Of a DNA stretch of 64,000 nt, positions 43,073 through 50,090 are shown piece after piece. Position numbers and translations under genes: made by a program. The stretch spans positions 124,001 through 188,000 of the forward strand of contig NZ_JBCNJT010000001.1 of the NCBI RefSeq assembly GCF_039596395.1, read 5' to 3'. How positions within the stretch are numbered: position 1 is the first letter of the stretch; every line of letters starts with the position of its first letter. Under the pieces are notes generated by a model that worked only from the letters and a program-made list of their open reading frames with translations, was not told the origin of the DNA and ran no database searches. This stretch comes from Fluviicola sp. (lineage in GTDB: Bacteria > Bacteroidota > Bacteroidia > Flavobacteriales_D > Crocinitomicaceae).

Positions 43073-43137
43073 TGAGACAAATCAATCTGGATCATGAGAT
43101 GTATTAGCTGGAAAAGGCACCCGATCAATCTTTTTTG
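43073..43137 (+). promoter_or_regulatory. 65-bp regulated promoter module facing a geneless stretch
   Basis: Distal site TGAGACAAATCA (43073-43084), proximal site TGAGATGTATTA (43095-43106, one mismatch in the right half), and TTTG at 43134-43137 (full -7 CTTTTTTG, lacking TA). Both spacings, 22 and 36.5 bp, are exactly those of the other modules. The only thing downstream on this strand is ~45 bp and a terminator, which predicts a small RNA. Confidence 0.6.
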
Positions 43138-43141
43138 CGCG

Positions 43142-43211
43142 TTGTTCCGCAAATTTAAACAAGATTCCGCTTGCTATTGTGACAGGCTCATCAATTCTGG
43201 TGGGCCTTTTT
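43142..43211 (+). ncRNA. Predicted regulated small RNA
   Basis: Starts 5 nt after the -7 G, as predicted for the sibling promoters, and ends in the U run of the terminator at 43185-43212, giving ~70 nt. Upstream of the terminator is a ~43-nt stretch with CCGC repeats (TTCCGC at 43145 and 43165). A 33-codon TTG frame crosses the terminator but looks accidental. By analogy with FnrS, the FNR-activated RNA of E. coli, it would be induced under the regulon's signal (analogy only). Confidence 0.55.
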
Positions 43212-43212
43212 G
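43185..43212 (+). terminator. Intrinsic terminator of the predicted small RNA
   Basis: GGCTCATCA, ATTC loop and TGGTGGGCC pair fully (three G-U pairs), followed by TTTTT. No converging gene needs it except read-through from 43060. Confidence 0.75.
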
Positions 43213-43240
43213 TTTCCGGGAAATTAGATTGTATGAATGA

Positions 43241-43963
43241 TTACTTTTCAGGCTGATGGCATTCAACAATCACTGATTTTGGATGTCCCGGGTTCAATTG
43301 CTCAATCTTCGGGCTTAAGACCGGAATTCCGAAATTAGCTCCGCGCAAAATCACCAATAAGCCGATGATGGACAAGAGGTATGGAAAAGCCCCGGTTAAT
43401 CTGTTGCGAAACGATTGATTGAACCGTTGAGCAAAGAATCCGACTCCGATGAGTGCCGGGAGTGTACCCAATCCGAATGCAGCCATGGCGGATGCGCTTC
43501 CAAGAGGATTTTCCGCTAAAAGCGCATTGGTTAAAGCCAAAAAGATCATGCCGCAAGGAAGTAATCCGTTTAATAAGCCTATGCCGAACAGTTTTAAAGT
43601 CCCTTTTTGTCGAAGTAAAAGCTGCATGCGTCCGGAAACCCATTTTTGAAATCCCGGGGATCGAAACTCGATGTGCCGGAGTAACTGTTTTCTCCAGGCA
43701 ATTGCGATCAGTAACAGGCCGAACAGGATACTCAATACCTGGAATAACCGGAACAACTGAAGCGAAAACCCGATACTTCCGATTACAAAACCCAGAAGCG
43801 TATAAGTAATTATCCGGCCGGTATTTGCAGTCAAAAGATCAGCCAATACGGTTGCGGGTGATTTCCGGTTAACCGGAAGTGCGAGTGCTATTGGCCCGCA
43901 CATCCCGATGCAGTGAAACGAACCCGCAAGTCCCAAAATGAAAGAACTGATCAGGAAAATCAT
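43241..43963 (-). CDS. SafE/TauE-like membrane protein of the cbb3 operon
   Basis: 240 aa, about six membrane segments. It begins MIFLISSFILGLAGSFHCIGMCGPIALALP; the HCIGMCGP motif is typical of the family found behind ccoH in Bacteroidota and proteobacteria, thought to help copper delivery or oxidase assembly. Later: FGIGLLNGLLPCGMIFLALTNALL. The start ATG overlaps the ccoH stop (TAATG), so they are coupled. Last gene of the operon. Confidence 0.85.
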   Translation of the reverse strand: MIFLISSFILGLAGSFHCIGMCGPIALALPVNRKSPATVLADLLTANTGRIITYTLLGFVIGSIGFSLQLFRLFQVLSILFGLLLIAIAWRKQLLRHIEFRSPGFQKWVSGRMQLLLRQKGTLKLFGIGLLNGLLPCGMIFLALTNALLAENPLGSASAMAAFGLGTLPALIGVGFFAQRFNQSFRNRLTGAFPYLLSIIGLLVILRGANFGIPVLSPKIEQLNPGHPKSVIVECHQPEK

Positions 43964-44388
43964 TACGGAATGGTGATTTGCTGAGACATTTCATACGGCC
44001 GATCCTGAATGGAACCTTGAATAGTACAGTTGAAAAGCCCTTTCGGGAAAGAAGAGGTCGGAATGATCACTTTTTCGATAGGTACGATCATGAAAGAAAC
44101 GTCCTTGTTTTTGTCATTCGGTCGCTGAAAACTAACCTTTACTTCCTCCGATTGAAAGTCTTTCGGAAAATAGATCAGTAAGCTGTCGGACTTACTCTCA
44201 ATACTGATTTTTTCTATGGCGGAAGCATAGACTTTTTGAGCGTTAAACTGATCGTCGTAATTCAACTCACGCGTGTAATAATCTTCTTCCACCAGGTCAA
44301 TGTTCTGACGCATCAGGATGCTTACCAATAGTAAAATAAACGCCATAAACAGTGCCATCCCGATAATGATTCCTTTTCCCCAATTCAT
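43963..44388 (-). CDS. ccoH: FixH/CcoH-family cbb3 oxidase assembly protein
   Basis: 141 aa: MNWGKGIIIGMALFMAFILLLVSILMRQNIDLVEEDYYTRELNYDDQFNAQKVYASA. One N-terminal membrane segment followed by the FixH pattern DLVEEDYYxxELxYxxQ, and a periplasmic Ig-like domain ending PYEMSQQITIP. FixH is needed for cbb3 oxidase assembly. It is separated from ccoG by 234 bp with an 8-bp tandem array, which is unusual inside this operon. Confidence 0.9.
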   Translation of the reverse strand: MNWGKGIIIGMALFMAFILLLVSILMRQNIDLVEEDYYTRELNYDDQFNAQKVYASAIEKISIESKSDSLLIYFPKDFQSEEVKVSFQRPNDKNKDVSFMIVPIEKVIIPTSSFPKGLFNCTIQGSIQDRPYEMSQQITIP

Positions 44389-44432
44389 AATTTAAGTATT
44401 TGTTATGTAATAATTTCAGCCGGAGCAGATTA

Positions 44433-44514
44433 AATAGTTCAATAGTTCAATAGTTCAATAGTTCAATAGTTCAATAGTTCAATAGTTCAATAGTTCAATA
44501 GTTCAATAGTTCAA
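44433..44514. repeat. Ten perfect 8-bp tandem repeats (AATAGTTC)
   Basis: Ten consecutive perfect copies fill 44433-44512, plus AA. Simple enough to vary by slippage. It lies between ccoG and ccoH, 45 bp upstream of the ccoH start. No direct repeat with unique spacers, so it is not a CRISPR. Confidence 0.9.
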
Positions 44515-44580
44515 GATCTTGTAAAAAACCTATTCCGACTTATCGATTTTTCAATGGTCCATTTTCAATTTTCTAATCTT

Positions 44581-44616
44581 TTAAACGTTTTGAACCTTTT
44601 GAACCTTTGAACTTTC
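44581..44616. repeat. TTGAAC array after ccoG, mirror arm of the AATAGTTC array
   Basis: Three TTGAAC-type units (TTTTGAACC, TTTTGAACC, TTTGAAC) face the GTTCAA units of the 44433 array, so the two arms can pair across the gap. It ends TTGAACTTTCT directly before the ccoG stop region, as at 10732-10745. Confidence 0.5.
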
Positions 44617-44622
44617 TCCCCT

Positions 44623-46011
44623 CTAAAAGCTCGGCCCGATCACTTTAATTCTCACCCGGTCCATTTCTTTTCCGTTCCCCACAATGATAATGTCAATTTT
44701 CCGGGTCCCGTTTTGAATAAAAGAGTAGGGGAACCGTGCTAAAAACCGTTCACGGATGTGTTTTTGACCGGGGAGTTCAAGTGAGTCGCTGGCTAATTCC
44801 AATTTCACCGAAGGATCTGAAGAAACCAGCTTCACCCGGAAAACTTCTTTGGTCTTGTTGGTCAGGTCGATTTCAAAAATATTACTGATATCCTTTTCCC
44901 TGGTCAGTTGGTAGGTAGATCCGCGCTGACGTATAATGGTCGTGGAAAAATCTTCGCGAATGGCCATCATGGTAACCCAGATCCCGATTAAGATCACCAA
45001 CAGAACGGTATACGAAATCACCCTTCTTGTCCATTGAAAACGCGTGCGGTTCCGGATCCCGTTTTCCGAAACAAAACGGATCAATCCTTTTTCCAGGCCA
45101 ACACCTTCCATCATGGAATCGCAGGCATCAATGCAAGCCGTGCAATTCACACATTCCAATTGTGTCCCGTTCCGGATGTCAATTCCCGTAGGACAAACAT
45201 GAACACATTGCGAACAATCAATGCAATCCCCTTTTTTAGCGGAGGGCCTGTCTTCTCCCTTTCGGAATTTACCCCGGTCTTCTCCTCTCACATAATCATA
45301 AGCCACAACCATGGAATTTTGATCAAGCAAAACTCCCTGTAACCTTCCATACGGGCAAATGGTCGTACACACCTGTTCTCTCAGCCAGGAAAAAACGAAA
45401 TAGAAGATGGTTGTAAAAATTCCGATGGAGATCAATCCCCCGATATGTTCACGGACCGGTTCCGTAATGATTTTAAGTAAGGCATTACTACCTATAATGT
45501 AAGCCAGGAAAATATTTGCAATCACAAAGGAGATGAGCCAGAAAATCGTGTGTTTGAGTATTCTTTTTGCCCATTTTTGCGCGTTCCATGCTTGTTTGTC
45601 CAATGCCCTTTGTTTGGTCCAGTCTCCGTCGATCCAGTATTCAACCTGGCGAAAAACAAATTCCATAAAAATGGTTTGAGGGCAGAACCAGCCACAAAAC
45701 AACCGTCCATAGATAATCGTGAAGAGAATAACGAAAACGATGGCGATAATGAGCATTACAGCAAATAAGTAAAGGTCTTGCGGCCAGAACGTAGCCCCGA
45801 ACATGGAAAACTTCCGTTCCAGGATATTTATCTCAATGAGCTGATCTCCATTGATTTTTATAAATGGCGCACTTAGCAGGAAAACCAATAAAGAGTAACT
45901 GATCAGTTTCCGGCGGTTGGTGAATTTTCCCTTCGGTTTTTTAGGATAAACCCACACGCGTTTTCCATCCTGGTTAACTGTTGCAATATGATCTCTAAAT
46001 GCTTCTTCCAT
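44623..46011 (-). CDS. ccoG: Cytochrome c oxidase accessory protein CcoG
   Basis: 462 aa with five membrane segments. Motifs: LFCGWFCPQTIFMEFVFR, CIDCSQCVHVCPTGIDIRNGTQ and ECVNCTACIDACDSMMEGVG (two 4Fe-4S clusters), and an Ig-like C-terminal domain. It reduces copper for insertion into the cbb3 oxidase. It overlaps the ccoP end by 17 bp, so these genes are read as one. Confidence 0.95.
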   Translation of the reverse strand: MEEAFRDHIATVNQDGKRVWVYPKKPKGKFTNRRKLISYSLLVFLLSAPFIKINGDQLIEINILERKFSMFGATFWPQDLYLFAVMLIIAIVFVILFTIIYGRLFCGWFCPQTIFMEFVFRQVEYWIDGDWTKQRALDKQAWNAQKWAKRILKHTIFWLISFVIANIFLAYIIGSNALLKIITEPVREHIGGLISIGIFTTIFYFVFSWLREQVCTTICPYGRLQGVLLDQNSMVVAYDYVRGEDRGKFRKGEDRPSAKKGDCIDCSQCVHVCPTGIDIRNGTQLECVNCTACIDACDSMMEGVGLEKGLIRFVSENGIRNRTRFQWTRRVISYTVLLVILIGIWVTMMAIREDFSTTIIRQRGSTYQLTREKDISNIFEIDLTNKTKEVFRVKLVSSDPSVKLELASDSLELPGQKHIRERFLARFPYSFIQNGTRKIDIIIVGNGKEMDRVRIKVIGPSF

Positions 46012-47410
46012 TTCGTTTATTTTTCGGGAATTCTTTCCCCTGCGGTTCTTTTCCGGGTTTGTATTTCAGGCTCAATACGTAAGAAGCAACCTGCTGCAAT
46101 TGCACCGGGTTCAGTTTGGAAGCATGTTCGGGCATTCCATTCGTGGTTCCGTTCTTGATCGTCCCGAAAACGGTCTTAATATCGTTTCCATACAGCCAGA
46201 AGTTGTCCGTCAAATTCGGGCCGATATCACCGCTTCCGTCTTTGTGACAGGCTGTACAATTGGCTTCGAACAAGTGTTTCCCGCTCCCCAATCCCGTTTC
46301 GTCGGTCAGGAGAGTTACCGTGTTTTCATCCACGTTCATCGCTGCTTCTTTCAGATACAGATCGATTTCCTTTTGTGCAAGAGCCATGGACTTATTGTAT
46401 TCTTCGGTCTGCAGATCACCTGTGTTGAAAAGGTGATAGTTGAAAAGATAGATGAAGGCGAAAACAATACTTGCGTAAAATCCCCAAACCCACCAGGGAG
46501 GTAAATTGTTGTCCAATTCGCGAATCCCGTCGTATTCGTGTTCCATTAAAATGCTGCTTTCTTCTTCGATCGGAACGGAATCTACCAGGATTTTTACCGC
46601 CCGTTTTTGTGCCGGTTTTGCCGGCTTCACTTTACGGGGATAAACCATGTAGTAGAAATCATTGAATAATCCCCGCAGGTATAGTACAATCACCAGTAAT
46701 ATCAGGTTAATCCCGATTAGAACATACAAGTCGAATTTTTCAACCAGCAACCAGGGATATTCAGCTTCCGCCGGGTTGGCCGGATCCGGAGTACTCATCC
46801 CATAAGAAGTTCCGGGGAAAAATACAGCCCCGACACTGATCAGGATAATCAGCAGCCTGGTCAGGTTCTCCCGGTCTTTCAATTTCTGCCTGAAAAGATC
46901 GGATTTTACAAATGAAAGGATGGAACTGCTCATCAGGATAATGGCAAGCAGTAAAATAACCATCAGCGTTCCCAAAGCATAAAAAATGTTCAGGTTCCCC
47001 TTATAATCGGGAATGAGTTTGACTTCTTCAGTTGCACCGGGAGTTCCTGTTTCAGTTGCTTTTACAGGAGGCGTGTAAGTATCTACATACTCCAGGATTT
47101 GATCAATTTCTTCATTGCTTGCCTGTTGCGGCGGCATTTCAGAACCTGAAAAATCTTTGATTGCCAATGCCATTTTACTGTTACCTCCGGCAATTAAACT
47201 TTTAGAGTTTTTGACCCAATCATACAATAATTCTCCCTCACCGGCATCGCTCCATTTTGCCTTGACACCTTTGAGCCACGGCCCGGTAGAATTTTTGTCA
47301 ACCGCATGACAGGTATTGCATTTTGATTTGAATAAGGCTTCACCCTGGCTAAAAACAACGGTTGTTTGCAGGAACAACACAGGTATAATAAGTAGTTGAT
47401 GGATTTTCAT
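45995..47410 (-). CDS. ccoP: CcoP-type cbb3 subunit III with split haem domains
   Basis: 471 aa. A signal peptide (MKIHQLLIIPVLFLQTTVVFS) precedes a first cytochrome c domain, CNTCH at 31-35 with SEMPP as the Met ligand region. Then four membrane segments, the FixP_N-like segment (NNLPPWWVWGFYASIVFAFIYLFNYHLF) and a second cytochrome c domain, CTACH at about 390 with NGMPEH. Classical CcoP carries both haem domains at the C-terminus; here they are at opposite ends, with an even number of membrane crossings so both face the periplasm. Overlaps the ccoQ stop by four bases (ATGA). Confidence 0.9.
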   Translation of the reverse strand: MKIHQLLIIPVLFLQTTVVFSQGEALFKSKCNTCHAVDKNSTGPWLKGVKAKWSDAGEGELLYDWVKNSKSLIAGGNSKMALAIKDFSGSEMPPQQASNEEIDQILEYVDTYTPPVKATETGTPGATEEVKLIPDYKGNLNIFYALGTLMVILLLAIILMSSSILSFVKSDLFRQKLKDRENLTRLLIILISVGAVFFPGTSYGMSTPDPANPAEAEYPWLLVEKFDLYVLIGINLILLVIVLYLRGLFNDFYYMVYPRKVKPAKPAQKRAVKILVDSVPIEEESSILMEHEYDGIRELDNNLPPWWVWGFYASIVFAFIYLFNYHLFNTGDLQTEEYNKSMALAQKEIDLYLKEAAMNVDENTVTLLTDETGLGSGKHLFEANCTACHKDGSGDIGPNLTDNFWLYGNDIKTVFGTIKNGTTNGMPEHASKLNPVQLQQVASYVLSLKYKPGKEPQGKEFPKNKRNGRSI

Positions 47411-47601
47411 GGCCTTTCATTTTGAGTTATATCATCCGTACTAAGAGGAATAGCGCTTAATTCTTCGATGGTGGATTTTTTCATTTTCCACAGGCGAATG
47501 AATACGATCAGGAAGAAGAGCACAAAGATCATCAGGGAGAATATCCCGTAAAATGCTACTCCCGATTCACTTGCCAAATGGTGTTTAATAAATCGTAACA
47601 T
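47407..47601 (-). CDS. ccoQ: CcoQ-type small membrane subunit
   Basis: 64 aa with one membrane segment (GVAFYGIFSLMIFVLFFLIVFIRLW) and a basic, short tail. Sits between ccoNO and ccoP, the place of CcoQ in cbb3 operons. CcoQ stabilises the oxidase complex. Sequence is poorly conserved, so it is named from position. Confidence 0.8.
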   Translation of the reverse strand: MLRFIKHHLASESGVAFYGIFSLMIFVLFFLIVFIRLWKMKKSTIEELSAIPLSTDDITQNERP

Positions 47602-47604
47602 ACT

Positions 47605-49791
47605 TTATTTTTTAGTTTGTTTGACTTTAATATCTGTACCCATACGCTGCAGATAGGCGATCAGAGCGATGATTTCTTTCTGTTTCAATTCGTTGATCTT
47701 TGCATTTTTATCCTGGCCGTTCAGCGCAATTTTCGGCGTGTTTTCAACAATGTCAGTAGCGATTTCCAATGCTTGTTGATCTAAATCGGCCTTTGCTTTT
47801 TGCGCGTATCCTTTTGGATAAGGAACCCCAAGCGTTTGCATCGCTTCAATTTTTTTCGCTAATAAATCCGTATTCAAATCGTCGTCTTTCAACCAGGTGT
47901 AAGCCGGCATAATAGATCCGGGAGACAACGCTTTCGGGTCTATCATGTGCTTATAATGCCAGAGGTTTCCGCGTAATCCTCCTTCACGGGCCAAATCAGG
48001 GCCGGTTCTCTTGGAACCCCATAGGAACGGATGGTCGTAAACATGTTCACCTGCTTTTGTGTAGCCTCCGCTTTCCGGAGTGGGCGCATAGCGGGCCGTT
48101 TCAAAACGCAGCGGGCGGATCATTTGGGAGTGACAATTGTTACAGCCTTCTCGGATGTAAATGTCCCGGCCTTCCAGTTCGAGCGGAGAATAAGGTTTTA
48201 CACTGCTGATCGTCGGGATATTGGATTTCACGGCGATGGTCGGAATAATTTCTGCCAGTCCTCCTATTGCAACAACCAAAATACTCAGCAGCATGAATCG
48301 AACCGGTTTTCCTTCAATTCTGCGGTGCCAATATTCCCTGCCTTTAGCCGCATGTGCTCTTTCTACAGCCACTTCTACTGTTTCATTTGCAGCAAACGAA
48401 CCTTTTTTGACCGTTTTAATCACATTGTAAACAAGCATCAAAGCTCCGATGATGTAAAGGAAGCCACCGACTGATCTCAGGATGTAATACGGCTTCATGT
48501 CGATAACAATTTCTAAAAAGTCTTTGTGGACCAGAGTTCCGTCAGGATTGAAATGCTGCCAGCTTAGTCCCTGCATAAACCCTGCGATATACATCGGAAC
48601 CGCGTACAGGATAATTCCCAAAGTTGCAATCCAAAAATGCTGGTTTGCCAGTTTTCTGGAGTACAATTCCGTCTTGAATAGTTTAGGAATTAGCCAGTAA
48701 ATCAATCCGAAAGTCATCATTCCGTTCCAGCCAAGCCCTCCTACGTGTACGTGAGCAATGGTCCAATCGGTAAAGTGGGAAAGCATGTTCACTGATTTTA
48801 AAGAAAGCAGCGGTCCTTCAAAGGTGGCCATCCCGTAACAAGTAAGTGCTACCACCATAAATTTCAGCATCACATCATCCCGTACACGATCCCATGCACC
48901 ACGCAATGTCAGCAGTCCGTTTAGCATTCCACCCCAGGAAGGAGCAATCAGCATGACAGAAAATACAACACCCAGACTTTGAGCCCAATCCGGTAATGAA
49001 GTGTACAACAGGTGATGAGGTCCGGCCCAGATGTAAATGAAAATCAGCGCCCAAAAGTGAATAATGGATAAACGATAGGAATATACCGGGCGATTGGCTG
49101 CTTTCGGAACAAAGTAATACATCAGTCCCAGGTAAGGCGTTGTCAGGAAGAAAGCCACCGCATTGTGTCCGTACCACCATTGAACCAGGGCATCCTGAAC
49201 TCCGGCATACCAGGAATAGCTTTTTAAGAAAGAGATCGGTAGTTCGAATGAATTAAAAATGTGCAACATGGCAACAGTCACAAAAGTGGCGATGTAAAAC
49301 CAGATCGCTACGTATAAATGCTTTACGCGGCGATTCAGAATGGTGGCAAACAAGTTCCATCCGAACAGCACCCAGATGATGGCGATCAGGATATCAATCC
49401 ACCATTCTAGTTCTGCATATTCTTTGCTGGAACTGATTCCAAAAGGCAAAGTTAAAACGGCACAAACAATGATAAATTGCCATCCCCAAAAATTCAAATA
49501 ACTCAGTTTATCGCTCCACATACGTGTTTTCAACAAACGCTGGAGTGAATAGTAAACACCCATGAAAATACCGTTCCCCACAAAGGCAAAAATCACTGCG
49601 TTGGTATGCAGGGGTCTGATTCTGCCAAACGAAATGTACCGGAATCCCAGGTAATCATTGAAAAATTCTGGAAAAGCCAATTGCAGGGCGGCAATTAACC
49701 CCACAAGCATCCCGATAACGCCCCAAAGAATGGTGGCGAATGCGAAATTTTTGACAATCCTATTGTCGTACTTTACTGTTTCTATTTCCAT
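47605..49791 (-). CDS. ccoNO: Fused cbb3 oxidase subunits I and II (CcoNO)
   Basis: 728 aa from MEIETVKYDNRIVKNFAFATILWGVIGMLVGL; the extra 26 codons up to 49869 have no family match. The first ~480 residues are CcoN: haem/copper-binding HTNAVIFAFVGNGIFMGV, WWYGHNAVAFFLTTPYLGLMYY, HFWALIFIYIWAGPHHLLY, DWTIAHVHVGGLGWNG. After a linker comes CcoO: EGRDIYIREGCNNCHSQMIRPLRFE with CNNCH as the haem c site. The fusion is the typical Bacteroidota form. The high-affinity terminal oxidase reduces O2 at low oxygen and pumps protons. Confidence 0.97.
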   Translation of the reverse strand: MEIETVKYDNRIVKNFAFATILWGVIGMLVGLIAALQLAFPEFFNDYLGFRYISFGRIRPLHTNAVIFAFVGNGIFMGVYYSLQRLLKTRMWSDKLSYLNFWGWQFIIVCAVLTLPFGISSSKEYAELEWWIDILIAIIWVLFGWNLFATILNRRVKHLYVAIWFYIATFVTVAMLHIFNSFELPISFLKSYSWYAGVQDALVQWWYGHNAVAFFLTTPYLGLMYYFVPKAANRPVYSYRLSIIHFWALIFIYIWAGPHHLLYTSLPDWAQSLGVVFSVMLIAPSWGGMLNGLLTLRGAWDRVRDDVMLKFMVVALTCYGMATFEGPLLSLKSVNMLSHFTDWTIAHVHVGGLGWNGMMTFGLIYWLIPKLFKTELYSRKLANQHFWIATLGIILYAVPMYIAGFMQGLSWQHFNPDGTLVHKDFLEIVIDMKPYYILRSVGGFLYIIGALMLVYNVIKTVKKGSFAANETVEVAVERAHAAKGREYWHRRIEGKPVRFMLLSILVVAIGGLAEIIPTIAVKSNIPTISSVKPYSPLELEGRDIYIREGCNNCHSQMIRPLRFETARYAPTPESGGYTKAGEHVYDHPFLWGSKRTGPDLAREGGLRGNLWHYKHMIDPKALSPGSIMPAYTWLKDDDLNTDLLAKKIEAMQTLGVPYPKGYAQKAKADLDQQALEIATDIVENTPKIALNGQDKNAKINELKQKEIIALIAYLQRMGTDIKVKQTKK

Positions 49792-49960
49792 CGTTGTTTT
49801 GATTTGTTTCATGAGCAGTCGAGTCGTCCTCGTAAAGAATGCGGACGCTCGGGGAATAATCGTCGTCATACTGTCCGGTTTTGGCGGCCCAAAGAAAGAT
49901 GGCCAGGAAAAACACCGCCAGACAGAGGCTTACGATTAGCATAATGTAGATCATTCCCAT
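49760..49960 (-). CDS. ccoS: CcoS cbb3 maturation protein
   Basis: 66 aa: MGMIYIMLIVSLCLAVFFLAIFLWAAKTGQYDDDYSPSVRILYEDD. One membrane segment and the CcoS signature WAxKTGQYDD. Needed for cofactor insertion into cbb3 oxidase. It overlaps the ccoNO start by 32 bp. The promoter module predicts transcription from about 49960, almost at the ATG, so the message may be leaderless or the start may be the second Met (49954). Confidence 0.9.
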   Translation of the reverse strand: MGMIYIMLIVSLCLAVFFLAIFLWAAKTGQYDDDYSPSVRILYEDDSTAHETNQNNDGNRNSKVRQ

Positions 49961-49964
49961 ACTG

Positions 49965-50029
49965 CAAAGAACACCACCAAACGCCGATTAAAATATGATC
50001 TATGTAACCGGAAAAACTGATTTATATCA
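49965..50029 (-). promoter_or_regulatory. Regulated promoter of the cco operon, 65-bp module
   Basis: On the minus strand: TTTG ending at 49965 (full box GTTCTTTG), proximal site TGATCTATGTAA (49996-50007, one mismatch) and distal site TGATTTATATCA (50018-50029, perfect). Same 36.5- and 22-bp spacing as the other modules. The -7 lacks its TA, so the promoter should depend strongly on the activator. Confidence 0.6.
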
Positions 50030-50090
50030 TGTTTAAGAAGTAACTGGCAGGAATGACCTGTTTCAAGCATTTTTTCCTGTTTTTTGCGGA

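Noticed and set aside
43142-43240. 33-codon frame from a TTG at 43142
   Set aside because: It runs through the terminator hairpin and has no coding character; the stretch fits a small RNA better.
44433-44514. CRISPR-like array
   Set aside because: The repeat unit is only 8 bp, there are no unique spacers and no cas genes.
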